Below are positions 32,182 to 42,297 of a DNA stretch of 64,000 nucleotides, piece by piece; positions within the stretch are counted from its first letter, which is position 1; each line of letters opens with the position of its first letter. The DNA is from Cladophialophora immunda (Eukaryota > Ascomycota > Eurotiomycetes > Chaetothyriales > Herpotrichiellaceae), in the NCBI RefSeq assembly GCF_000835495.1, contig NW_015622541.1, forward strand, positions 5,208,001 through 5,272,000. Direction: 5' to 3'. The notes beneath the pieces are model-generated. The model did not search any database. It worked only from the letters and a program-made list of their open reading frames with translations, and had not been told where the DNA came from. The position numbers were made by a program, and so were the translations under genes.

Positions 32182-33545
32182 GAGCCGTCTTCTCAAGAGC
32201 CTACTTGGCCATATAGCCATACATGGTCGACAACATATCAGCCAGGCCTTTCTAGCCCCTCAATTTCCATCAACGAACCCGGGTGGACCTGGTCTTCGGC
32301 CGTGAAGACGGAGTATTCGTGGGCCCCATCAAGCATCCATACTTCGAAAGCTTGGTCCTCTGTACCCGGTTGGCCCTCATCTTCACCTCCACCTGCTCCA
32401 ACTCTGCCCTCGCTCAATGACGCCCTGATCGCCGCCGGAGCAGCTAAGTTTGCCGCCCTGATTCAGTCGGACCCTATCGTGTCCGCCGTTTACACAGCTG
32501 GGTTCCGACAGTGTTAGCACCACTCGATGGCTATCTTGACGACGCGTCTAATACAACCAGCATCAGCAAATGCGCCAGTCTAACCCCCCAACAGCAGCAG
32601 CAACTGCTGCTTCACGCCGCTCAGAACCAGAGCGAAATCAACGGCTTGCGCACACCTCCAGGTAGCGTAGTGGCAACGAAAGATCCTGCTGCGAATCTCA
32701 GAGGAGCTACTCAGAAGGTTGTTTCTAATCCGCCCAAAAATAAGACCACATCTACTAGTAGCAAGCGATGGGATCTACGTCTTGCCGCCAGGCAGGTTAC
32801 CATCAGCAACTCGACGACGCTGGACAATATGTTCTCAGGATTGGGCAATTCGGTGGGCATTTTGACTGGGGACATTCCCTATGCTGGTGGTTTGATTCAT
32901 ACCACCGACGGGTAAGTGGCAAATCCCTCGTCACGGACAGAGCTGACATGGTCAGCCAGTCTTTTCACTGTGCCTATCAGCTTATCCTCGACCTCTCAAT
33001 ACATTGGCCAGACGACATTCACCTCCCTGACCAACGCAACAAACCAGACTTCGATCTTGGATTCAATGCCGCTCGTTACAGTCTTTATTCCAAGCAACGA
33101 AGCTTTCGCTGCAGTGAACGTATCACCCACATCGCCCAATATTGCTTCGGTCTTATCGGGACACGTTTTGCAGAATTTTGCAGGCTACCTTCCGGCACTG
33201 AGTAACGGCACCAGCTACATCACGCAGGCTGGCACAACCGTCACAGTAGCCATCTGAACCGACGACTACTTCATCAACAATGCAAAGGCTATCTCGTCAA
33301 ACCTGATTCTGGGGAACGAAGTTGCTCACATAATCGATTCGGTGGGCGATTCATCTTTCCCTTTTCCCTGTTTTGGCGCGCTGGAATGCGCTCACCATGA
33401 TCCGTCGATGAATAGCTGGCTGACGAACCTATAGGTCCTAGCGCCTCCCATTGCGCCTTACACGGGCTCTGCCTCGTCTCTTATTTGTGGGGGACTCGCA
33501 CGACTCCTGATCCCGTCCCTCGCTTTAATCGCGTCCCGTTTTTGA
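31928..33545 (+). pseudogene. Fasciclin-domain secreted GPI-type protein, pseudogene
   Basis: It begins with a signal peptide (MAFSLFVALSACCGHPVIAQ), then a Ser/Thr/Pro/Trp-rich stretch. Fasciclin motifs follow: TVLAPLDGYLDD, introns 32912-32959 (GTAAGT..CAG, 48 nt) and about 33342-33435, VTVFIPSNEAFAAVN, VLSGHVLQNFAGYLP and DDYFINNAKAISSN. It ends in a hydrophobic tail (GGLARLLIPSLALIASRF) typical of a GPI signal. Three lesions break it. The frame changes across a (CT)21 tract at 32137-32178. A one-base shift near 32490-32503 separates SAVYTAG from VPTVLAP. An in-frame TGA stands at 33255-33257, just before TDDYF. Fasciclin proteins are cell-surface adhesion or biofilm proteins in fungi. With these breaks no full product can be made. 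Confidence 0.8.
32137..32178 (+). repeat. (CT)21 microsatellite inside the fasciclin coding region
   Basis: Perfect CT dinucleotide run of 42 nt. Translated it gives alternating Ser-Leu. It lies exactly where the upstream signal-peptide frame and the downstream frame (SEEPSSQEPTWPYSHTW) part company, so repeat length sets the frame. Confidence 0.95.
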
Positions 33546-34369
33546 ATTGCATGAGTTATGACTCCGGAATATAATTGCCAAGGGAGAAGATAATGTCGAG
33601 GTAAAAGAGTGAGGAACCTCCGATCTAGTGCCTGTCAGCCTTCTGATGACGGACCGCGATTGTTAGGCCGGGTCGTCGGACGATCATACTCGACTTTCAG
33701 TAAACTTTCATAGTAAATAGGAATAATCAATCACATGTTGTCATGTCACAGCAGGTAGCCACACCTAAAAGCAGTTGTTTGCCAGCACCCCGGGAGGGGG
33801 GGGGACCTTGCCGGCATTGACGACATCTCGAAGCTACTCAATACCCTTAATAAATCGTCCACCTGATCGAACCCGGCACGCTAGCAGGAAGCACTGCAGA
33901 AATACGTCAAGCAGCCATTGCACCGTCAGTCTGCGCGCAGTCTACATCTCTGAAGTTCTTGACATATCATTGCCCTGAGAAGATGCGTCGCTAAAGCCTA
34001 GTGACGTTATGAGCAAACCGTCTAATTCAACTTTTTTCCAACCAAGAAATGCCACTCTCACCGGCGGACGCGACACCAGATAGAATTTGCGCACGTCGGC
34101 ATAAACCATACTACATCTGAGAGGTCCCTTCGTGACGTTGCCCGGGTTGTCCAGGGGCGTCCTAGCTTAGAAATTGGGCGCCAATTGAGACAGCTCCTCG
34201 CCGCCGGGTGCCCACTACTACTTGCTCCAAGCCCTTTGACAGCCTGAGCCCGTGGTAACGTTTGCCAATTACAGTGAAGAGCAAAAAATCCAAAAAATCA
34301 GCAAGTGTGCCGAGCGCGCAACGACAGAACAACAGCGAAAAACGTTTATGCTAATTACTCAACAGCAAC
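33546..34369. other. Intergenic between fasciclin pseudogene and AT-rich island
   Basis: No gene seen. A G-rich run (GGGAGGGGGGGGG) lies at about 33792-33804. Only short open frames. Confidence 0.4.
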
Positions 34370-34745
34370 GCTCTCAGGTAGTAATTTTTATACGTTCCCT
34401 AGGATTAGTTTGAATTTTCTATCAATTGATACTCGTCTCGTAGCGTAATTCGTGTTTCTCGTGGAGATCTTAATGCCCATACATTTGACCTTTTCGCTAT
34501 ATATCGAGAGATTCCCGGCTATCTAGGGCCTCTACGACCTATCCTATGCTATTTCCTAGTAGATTTGATAGTTCTCTATCTAGTCATAGACGTTGATAGG
34601 TCGCTAGGGCTCTATTTATAGTGTAATCTTCGATATAAGAGCGATTTTGGGGTATTTTAGGCACCTTTTAATTACGCTATAAATAGAGCTCTAGGAGACT
34701 ATCTACGAGTTAATCTAGCTAATATTAGGTGTATATATATAGAAA
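34370..34745. repeat. AT-rich island, probably a decayed mobile element
   Basis: Base composition changes sharply to AT- and TA-rich compared with both flanks, and no open frame longer than about 50 codons remains. One plus-strand frame has a short GDLNAH string that resembles a LINE-type endonuclease motif, but nothing else supports this. TpA enrichment fits repeat-induced point mutation, which is inference. Confidence 0.45.
34604..34694. repeat. 24-bp inverted repeat with 43-bp loop
   Basis: The arms at 34604-34627 and 34671-34694 are reverse complements at 22 of 24 positions (core CTCTATTTATAG / CTATAAATAGAG). Both mismatches are transitions. It could fold as a hairpin or be the remains of a terminal inverted repeat. 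Confidence 0.7.
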
Positions 34746-34821
34746 GAAGTAGGGCGTAGCCTCCGAGCAGGTCTTTGTGCCCCTCCCCCTTCGTTTGCAG
34801 ACTCAAATGGGCCCTTGCAAT

Positions 34822-36561
34822 TTAACCCAACATTTGCTTGACAATTTGCGTGAACGTACTGTTGACGCCATTGACGACCGTCGCAATAACTTCCTGATAC
34901 GCGCCGTCCCAAAACATGGAGCCAGCCAGGTTGGGCAGATTCATACCCTTGACCCTCTGGAGAATCGTCTGATACATTGGTACATCGACATAACCAGTTC
35001 CTGCTCTTGAGAACGCGGGAGTTCCGATCAGAAGTCTTGGTGAAGCTATACCATTATTGATGTCGACGAAAGAACCCGTTGTGCGTCTGATCCATGAGCT
35101 AGAACCGGAACCCGCGGGTTGGACGGCGAGAATGTCATTTGACCACTCCTGTAGACTGGTAAAGAAGCCCTCATTGATCGCGGTGGACTGGCTTGATAGG
35201 CCAAGTTGACAGGATGGATTGTTGTAGAATTGCACGGAGAAGAAGTCGATGTAGGGAAGGAGGGAGGGCACAGGTGTCGAGGCTTCGGGACGGGGGCATT
35301 GAGGGGCTGCGGAAAGGTAGGATGCGCGATTCGAGGCGGACATGAGCTGGGGAAGAGTGTTGACGAGGCTAAGGAGGTAGGTGGATGCGGAGGGGACTTC
35401 ATTATCTGCGACGTCGGATAACATTAGCCTCCGCACTCTCGATGAGAGCACCCGGCTATACGATGAAGGTGGCGGGCAGCAGAAAACTCACCGATATCAA
35501 TCCCATCAAACACAACGCTCCCATACGGCCTCAAGGGGGCAATGGTATCGTTTTGCCCACCGAGGAATAGATCTTAGAGCGTATTCGCGACCTGAACAGC
35601 TTGCTCATCATTTCCCACTGTCAAATTGCCTACCGGCCCTCCCAACTTAAGCATAACCTTTTTCCCCATTTGCTGACATTGCGCAATTTTACCCGCAAAG
35701 CCATCGCCGACGCAGTCTAGAAGGCCGGTTGCGCCGGCGGCTTGTTGGGCGGCGGAGGTGGCCCAGCAGTTTGAAGCCATCTCTCTTCGCGTTAGCATTA
35801 GAAAGCGGTCTCAGGAAGGGTAACGGTTTGAAGTCCCGGCAAGACCGATACATCCTTCCGGAGATGCTTACGTTCATAGATGGATATGCTCCATTGGCGC
35901 CGGAGACCAAGCTTGTCACGAATGCGATGATGATTATGTCGATGGAGGGATCAGAGCAGACCTGAGTCAGGGATATCACCGGGGTGAGATCCGTTTGGGA
36001 ATAATAAACCGCGTTGAGGTCTGTGGCCGCTGGGTCGAACATGTACGTTGTCGAAGTAGAGGTGTATACCGGATGATCTGGAACAAGGCTTCGCGAGGTA
36101 GTGTACGAGGTTGGAGACGCTGGAAGTGTGTTGAGATTCGTGACGGGTAAGATCGACTGTTGACTTGCCGCGGAGATAGGGGCTGGTGTCGCCGAGGGAG
36201 TAGCGGTTGAGAGCAGTGCATTGACATTGAATTGCGTGGCCAACAATTGGATCAGTTGTTCGACTGCCCTCCCGATCTCACTGATCAGCTCATTGATCTG
36301 CTCTGAGAAGTCTTCGGAGGGAGCTGGGCGTTGGCTGGGGACTAGTGGCTGGCAGTAGCCTGCGGGACCGGTTCGAAACGTCGAATCCCTTTTGGCATGC
36401 AGATACTACTCTTGAAGGCTGTCCAGCGTGCTGCGTAATGAAAGGACGACGTTGATATACACGAAGAAAGTGAGTAAGCGGGCAAGTCTAGAGCGTGTGG
36501 CCCTTGCGATGGTACTTGACGGGAGAACAAAAATAAACGCCTTCTTCAAACCTGCCAACAT
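34822..36561 (-). pseudogene. GH18 (class III-type) chitinase with premature stop
   Basis: Exons (minus) 36561-35872, 35780-35492 and 35405-34822. It starts MLAGLKKAFIFVLPSS (hydrophobic N-terminus). A TAG at 36408-36406 falls at the end of a possible 57-nt intron (GTGTAT..TAG) and may be spliced out. The GH18 barrel begins at NAVYYSQTDLTPVISLTQVC, continues SDPSIDIIIIAFVTS, NCWATSAAQQAAG and MLKLGG, and the catalytic DxxDxDxE motif is intact as DGIDIDNE across an intron. The C-terminal barrel is complete (YIDFFSVQFYNNPSC, GSMFWDGAYQEVI). A TAA at 35576-35574, between VANTL and DLFLGG, where relatives have an aromatic residue, would truncate the enzyme before its catalytic site. One mutation from functional, so either recently inactivated or a polymorphic allele. 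Confidence 0.75.
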
Positions 36562-37193
36562 TGACTTATACCCTCAAGATGGACATGGTTGGTGACTTCC
36601 GAGACACCTCCATACCAGAAGGAAACTGTCGGCGTGAAGTCTTAGATTCAAGTATGAGGTTCCAGGAATGTGCACGCCCAGTCTCCCATGGATCGACCTC
36701 ACGGTCAGTGCATGGTTGCATTCCAATGCGGAGGAAGATGGATGCTTTATGACCAAACGACGGACACGAAAGGGTTGTTATATAAGCCTGCCACACTGGC
36801 CAACCACCTCTCAGGCGGCATCTGGGATGGATGGCTGTTCGCGATGTTGTGAACATGTGATGTTGGGCTGCCTCTACTACCCCGTAGCAGCGGCGATGGC
36901 GACATTTTGCTTGATGTGAGCGGGGACGAGACGAGCTTCTCCTCACTCTGAGGCCTGACTTCTGACGTGAGCCAATGTGGTCAGATATTTGCCGATGCTG
37001 GCAAGGATCCCCCGTTTACTGGGGTTCTGGGGATACAGGGATAAAAAGGGCGTTCCACGTCAGTCACAGTCCCATGTCCTCACGAAGAAATATAGATCCC
37101 TTACATAGAAGGGAGACAGGACTGACATTGCCCGCTCAGGGCACACTACCTCGTTTTGCATTGCATCTTCGAGCTTGGGCGTTTTCCACTTTG
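36562..37193. other. Intergenic
   Basis: Promoter of the chitinase and 3' flank of the methyltransferase, both minus strand. Overlapping open frames of 60-126 codons on both strands show no motif. Confidence 0.4.
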
Positions 37194-38009
37194 CTATGTC
37201 TTACGACACAAGATCTGCCCGCTAGGAATGGCAAGGAATGCATCCTGATCCGTGCCCCATCTCTTCCAGCCTTCGGAGATGTTCTTGATCTCATCTTCCG
37301 TCGCGAATCCCTCCCGGACCGCCGTCCCCGTGAACCCGGGCTGCAAGATTCTCCCGGCCCAGCTCTGAGAGAACTGCGCCACTCGCTGCCCGGCATATCT
37401 CCAGCAGTCCCACGTGGCGGTGATTTCATCTGGCGAGAAACCAGCTTGTCTGGCCCACACGTGACAGTATCGACCTGCGTTGGGTTCTCCTCCATTCGTC
37501 TTCGCGACTCTCTGGTAGAGATCTGCCCACCTGGCGATCTCGGGCGTCTCTGGATACCAGGCGAACGACTTGTAGTCTGCTTCTCGAGCAGCTACGATGC
37601 CGCCTGGCTTGGCGACTCTTCGCATCTCCTTCAATATGCCCACCGGGTCTTTGACGTGTTGCAGGACTTGATGACAAAAGACAATGTCAAAAGAGTTGTC
37701 CGCAAACGGTAAGCCATTGGCATCGATCTTTTGGAATGTGATGTTCGTCAACCCTCTCGAGGAGGCGTACTGGGAAGCTTGCTCGAGGACAGACTCGACA
37801 GCGTCACCACCGATGACCTTGCCCTCTGGTACGAAGGTTGCTAGGTCTGCAGTGATGGTACCCGGACCGCACCCGACATCGAGAATGATGTGATTGGGTT
37901 TAATATGTGGGAGCAGAAATGCTGCTGAGTCTTGCGCTGTTCGACGTGCATGGTCCTCGACCACTGATTTGTGATGGCCATGGGAATAGACCGCTTGCTC
38001 TTTCGCCAT
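37194..38009 (-). CDS. UbiE/COQ5-type SAM methyltransferase
   Basis: 271 aa from the ATG at MAKEQAVYSHGHHKSV; the frame is open upstream but has only a GTG, and this ATG matches the usual start block of fungal relatives (YSHGHH...R). Motif I is IILDVGCGPGTITADLA, the acidic residue is in VIGGDAVESVLEQA, and the post-motif region is FDIVFCHQVLQHVKDPVGILKEMRRV. The C-terminus has AGFSPDEITATWDCW and a conserved GWKRWGTDQDAFLAIP ending. A family of small-molecule methyltransferases frequent in fungal secondary metabolism. No neighbour reveals the substrate. It diverges from the lipase-like gene across about 600 bp. Confidence 0.85.
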   Translation of the reverse strand: MAKEQAVYSHGHHKSVVEDHARRTAQDSAAFLLPHIKPNHIILDVGCGPGTITADLATFVPEGKVIGGDAVESVLEQASQYASSRGLTNITFQKIDANGLPFADNSFDIVFCHQVLQHVKDPVGILKEMRRVAKPGGIVAAREADYKSFAWYPETPEIARWADLYQRVAKTNGGEPNAGRYCHVWARQAGFSPDEITATWDCWRYAGQRVAQFSQSWAGRILQPGFTGTAVREGFATEDEIKNISEGWKRWGTDQDAFLAIPSGQILCRKT

Positions 38010-38617
38010 GTCGTACCAGATAGTCTCGAAGGACACTTCACCAAGATTATATAAGCTCTTAGAAGCACTGTATTTTGCAACTGCCACTGGATTTATGGGG
38101 GACACCGGTTGGATGACAGCAGGATACGAGAGTGAGCCCTGTTATATCTTCATGGCAATATTGGAGGAATCGATCAGCGATGCCGATATCGGCAGCATCC
38201 AATTGCACTGAATGGCTGTCGTCTGGGAGCTTAGTTAATCCTCATTTCTGTTATTCGCAGATGCGATTGGAGACGGGCCCGGCTGGATCGTCGAAGAGTG
38301 TGCCGGTTTGACTCTTCTGAGGGTATGGATGTTGGTTCTTGTGGATTGAATGGTGAGGACGCGACCAACTCAGGGGAGTGATACCCATGCCGCTTTAAAT
38401 AGATACTGCCAAGGCGCTAGCACCAAGGGTACTGAAAATGCCGGGTCAAAAGCAGCGTGACCGAGACTGTCTCGGTGTCGGTTCCAACTCATCAACTCCT
38501 GTCGTCTGACCTTTTCCCCTTCGTCGATAACTTCATATTGTCTGCACCATTATTGACATGCCAGTGTAGGGGAAGTCGGAGCTCCATGGCACTCCATCTC
38601 TGCCATGAATTGCAAGA
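38010..38617. promoter_or_regulatory. Divergent promoter, methyltransferase / patatin-like gene
   Basis: 608 bp between starts that face apart. The minus-strand frame of the methyltransferase runs on upstream without an ATG. No motif stands out. Confidence 0.35.
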
Positions 38618-40252
38618 ATGGACGGCCCTTCTAGCATCTTCAGCACCCTCTGGAGCATCCTTCGGTACTTGTTTCTCTTAGTCTGGGTCGAGCCCTGGCC
38701 CAAGCCTCACACCAACGGCGACACCACCCCCGCCAACTACGAAGCGTGGTACACCGGAGAGTTCGAGTACGATGCCATCCATGGAGTCGATGAATGGGTC
38801 AAAGTGGACCGTCACCCGAGCTACGACTGGCACATCCTCCGAACTCTGAAGCGAGACCTTGAACGATGCCGACGGCTGGGGGACGAGAGAGGGTTGTGCA
38901 GTCAACTGAGAGCTCAAAGCTCCCGTAATATGTGTCGCATTCTATCCCCCGCCTTGTACCGAAAATCAAAGATACAGACCAAACGACTTATCCATGATTA
39001 CGTGATGGAAGTGCGCCACTGTATCACTTATATTGCGGATCGGAACGCGGTCAGCAATGGAGCAGCTCCTATCGTTCCAGCTCAGGAGAAGCGACAAGTC
39101 ATCATCGACATGCGGACTGCCCTTGGCCGTACAAGTCTGGTGCTTCAAGGGGGTGCTATGATCAGTATGTGTCATCTTGGAGTGGTCAAAGCACTGTATC
39201 TGCAGCGCCTGCTTCCTCGCATAATCACAGGGACGTCATCAGGCGCTCTGATTGCCGCGCATATATGCGTGACAAAAGACGAAGATCTGATCGGGGTATT
39301 GGAGGCCACCAGCATCAACCTCGATGCCTTCCTTCGCGTTCAAGAACGACGTGCCGCAGGTGGGCTCAAGTCTTGGTTCAACTCCTCCTTCTTTGCAACT
39401 ATCAAACGCCGGTACCAACGTTATCGTACCTCCCACCACGTGTTCGACATCGACGTGCTCCACGAATGCACCCGAGACAATCTGGGCGACATCACTTTTG
39501 AAGAGGCGTATGCAAAGACCGGAAGAATCCTCAACATAACCATCGCCATGTCCGAGGTGGCCGGCACCCCACAACTTCTCAATTACCTGACAGCGCCTCA
39601 CGTACTTGTCCGATCCGCGGTGGTGGCATCCATAGCGACATCCAAAGCCATGTACGCCCCTGTGCAGTTACTGTGCAAGAGTGCTACTGGCGATATTACC
39701 TTGTATTTTGCCGCTGATTTCTCGGAGAAAGGCTGTAATCTGCACCGACAGGCTTCCGTCCACCCGGAAGCGCCATTGACACGCATAGGCGAACTATTCA
39801 ACGTCAATCACTTTATCGTGTCCCAATCCAGACCATATATAGCCCCCTTCATCCAACTGCAGAATTATGCCGACCGTCACCAACCTCTCGGTATCCTGGT
39901 TCGCTTCGTCCTGGACGAAATGCTGCATTGGCTGCAGGTTATGAATCACTTTGGTGTGCTTCCAACATTCCTCCAGCGGGTGTTGATGGATGAAGTTGTA
40001 CCAACGCTCGCCTCTTGGTCCAAATTATCGATCACCCCGCAACTCGGACTCTGGGATCTCCTCAGCACGTTTGACACCCCAACACCAGCTAAATTGCAGA
40101 AATGGAGTGCTCGCGGGGAGAAGTGTACGTGGCCGTACATCTGTGAGCTGAAAGTCAGATGTGACATCGAGCTGGAACTGGATGTCGCTTATACGAATCT
40201 CCGCCGACGAGGAGGGATGGGATCGGTTATCAGACATAGAGCAGACCCATAG
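38618..40252 (+). CDS. Patatin/TGL3-5-type lipase homologue, probably catalytically dead
   Basis: Single exon, 544 aa. It begins with a membrane-like segment (ILRYLFLLVWVEPWPKP) and the DUF3336-type helical region found in lipid-droplet triacylglycerol lipases (YDAIHGVDEWVKVDRHPSYDW). The patatin part has VLQGGAMISMCHLGVVKAL, then the nucleophile elbow GTSSG, and ELFNVNHFIVSQSRPY. Two of the three catalytic elements are altered. The oxyanion-loop glycine (family GGA-x-x-G-x-x-H) is Ser in GGAMISMCH. The DG[SA] motif that normally precedes this ELFNVNHF block is RQASVHPEAP, with no Asp. Tgl proteins hydrolyse triacylglycerols at lipid droplets, but here only the serine is left. It may be a pseudoenzyme or a gene beginning to decay. 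Confidence 0.8.
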   Translation: MDGPSSIFSTLWSILRYLFLLVWVEPWPKPHTNGDTTPANYEAWYTGEFEYDAIHGVDEWVKVDRHPSYDWHILRTLKRDLERCRRLGDERGLCSQLRAQSSRNMCRILSPALYRKSKIQTKRLIHDYVMEVRHCITYIADRNAVSNGAAPIVPAQEKRQVIIDMRTALGRTSLVLQGGAMISMCHLGVVKALYLQRLLPRIITGTSSGALIAAHICVTKDEDLIGVLEATSINLDAFLRVQERRAAGGLKSWFNSSFFATIKRRYQRYRTSHHVFDIDVLHECTRDNLGDITFEEAYAKTGRILNITIAMSEVAGTPQLLNYLTAPHVLVRSAVVASIATSKAMYAPVQLLCKSATGDITLYFAADFSEKGCNLHRQASVHPEAPLTRIGELFNVNHFIVSQSRPYIAPFIQLQNYADRHQPLGILVRFVLDEMLHWLQVMNHFGVLPTFLQRVLMDEVVPTLASWSKLSITPQLGLWDLLSTFDTPTPAKLQKWSARGEKCTWPYICELKVRCDIELELDVAYTNLRRRGGMGSVIRHRADP

Positions 40253-40584
40253 CATTTGCGTCAACGGCGGCCGATTTCCGAAGGCGACTGATTGGTTGCC
40301 CGTGTCTAGCGAAGCCGTTTCTTCTCCTCTCGTCTGTCCCGCAACTTGTGGCTGTGTAGGAATCGTGGCGTTTCTCGATCAACACGCCGATCATGGCTTG
40401 CCAAATGACATCATTGTGCACGATCAGATGGGCTGGCGTGCCCATACCAAGGAGGGACCAGAACCCTGAAATACTGCCTCGATGAGCTGTTGAAACTGCT
40501 CCTCCTCCTCCTACGTCGTCTTCCACCGCAGCTTTTACAGTCATCAATATTTCATGCACTCACGACCCTTTCCTTTTCACGAGA
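40253..40584. other. Intergenic
   Basis: 332 bp between tandem plus-strand genes; presumed 3' end and promoter, with a CTCCT-rich pyrimidine tract at about 40498-40513. Confidence 0.4.
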
Positions 40585-41889
40585 ATGTCGCAATCAGCCT
40601 TTGCCAACTCCACCTCGCCTGCCTATGAAAAGGAGAAGAAACATCGAAAGTTGGGCCGTCTGCTCGGGAAGCGAGAGAAGACCCCAGAACCGCAGCCAGA
40701 CGTCGGACCCGATTCAGCGTATGCGTCAAGCGGAGCCAACAGCGCGGATGGCGTCCAAGGAGGAATTACTCCTGAAGCAGAAAGATACCAGAATGAGATA
40801 ATATCCGCGGAGAAGGATAGTGAGATAGCCAACATCGACCAGGACAGGAATCTCGCCTTGAAACCTTCGACTGGAGAGGTGTTCGATGAAGACACAGGGG
40901 AAGTGGTGACCGTGGTGACAACGACTGTAAGTCCCAGCATGGGTCTGTACCGTATTGACCCTTCTAATACATGGTCTACATTTACGTCCGAATGCTAACA
41001 TGCCAGACGACTACCACGACCACCACAACTACAAGAGGCGGGAAGAAACAGCAAGATGTCCAAAAGGATGTCAAACGTGAAGTACAATCCGGTCCGGGTC
41101 AACAACCTCAACTTCTGGAGATGCCTGCTGGATCCACAACGCCGGAGTATCCTAATCAACCGACTACAGCATCCACCAACATGGCCCAGAGAGAAAGGCC
41201 ACCTGTGGTGACTAGCGGAGGATTGCTTGCCGCTGACTCTCCCCCAATACCGGCTAAAAGCGCCATGAGGAGATCCGGTGACTACTCGCGGGATGCGTAT
41301 CCCCTGGATAATGGTCCTGTGAGCCCAGTCGATCCTCCTTACGCAGGACGTGACAGTGGGGAACCACCTGCTAGTCCCTCGAGACACAACTTCAGCTATC
41401 CCACTCGTTCATCCCTCAAAACGGCTGACCAGCCAATGCGACACAATCAAAGCACGATCAACGATCTGCGAGCTGCAGCTAAGGGACTTCACGTGAGTCT
41501 TCGCCCTCTGCTATTCAAGATACTTTGAACCGTTGTACTGACTATTATATTCATAGGGTGTGGGAGAAACCCTTCGAGGCACGTTTAGCTCGACAATCGA
41601 CCGCCGCTTCCCATCCAAAAATCCCGAGAAGGCAGCTCGCATCAACGCCCAGAACGAAGAAATTCTAGAGAAGGGTCGAGCCGAAATGGAGGGCGTCCCT
41701 GGAGGCTGGCCGGCACATGAAGCTAACGACCTTCAACCCGGATATGCACACCATGAGCCCATCCCGGCAACCGAGCCAGAGGTAGCACCGCCAGTGACAG
41801 GACGAGAGCGTTCTCCAGATGAGAAACCCGGAAGCCTGAAGAAGCTGTTCAAGCGGAAACCGGTCGCCGAACAAGGTATGGCAAGATGA
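40585..41889 (+). CDS. Conserved fungal protein, disordered, function unknown
   Basis: Exons 40585-40926, 41007-41492 and 41557-41889 give 386 aa. Introns are GTAAGT..CCAG with a GCTAAC branch point and GTGAGT..ATAG. The protein is polar and rich in Pro, Ser, Thr, Gln and Glu. The first splice fuses TTT to a run of eight Thr (TTTTTTTTTRGGKKQQ). Short segments look constrained: YEKEKKHRKLGRLLGKREKT, ALKPSTGEVFDEDTGEVV, and AAAKGLHGVGETLRGTFSS followed by TIDRRFPSKNPEKA, which I associate with uncharacterised Pezizomycotina proteins. A basic LKKLFKRKPV end could bind membrane or nucleic acid. There is no enzyme domain or membrane segment. Confidence 0.8.
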
Positions 41890-42297
41890 TAAAGAGCCAA
41901 ATGGTGAATGAAGTGTGTTTTTGACCTTTTCTTCTCCTTCCGGCGAATCGGTCTCTTTACTTCTCCCCTTCCTCCACTTGTGCCCAACCGGCCTCCAAAT
42001 TGCTTGGGATTGGACCTTCTGACATGTCAGTCTCTTCCTTGCAGAAGCAACCATAAATGATACGCCACCCAACGGGCGCGCTCACCGGTTTTTCTAATTC
42101 GACTGGGTCCAAAAAAACGAGAATGACCGGCAAAATTGTCAGCAACGGGTTTGACGCACTGTACGATGGGATGTGGACATGCGGCGCGAATTTGGGTAGA
42201 TATCATGATTCCTGCCTAGCGAGTTTTCTGCCCTTGCACAGGTGATCTAGTTAGTTACCAACTTGTACACGGTCAATCAAGCATGTCGCTTTGCTCA
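41890..42297. other. Intergenic between convergent genes
   Basis: 408 bp between the 3' ends of the disordered protein gene and the methyltransferase. No feature recognised. Confidence 0.4.

Noticed and set aside
34440..34500. GDLNAH peptide suggesting a LINE endonuclease
   Set aside because: Only six residues match, and the following frame has none of the other endonuclease motifs; kept only as a note on the AT-rich island.
36406..36462. TAG in the chitinase N-terminus as a definite nonsense mutation
   Set aside because: It falls at the end of a plausible 57-nt GTGTAT..TAG intron, so it may not be translated; only the TAA at 35574 is counted as a lesion.
36566..36946. 126-codon minus-strand frame upstream of the chitinase
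   Set aside because: No domain, and overlapping frames of similar length occur on both strands.
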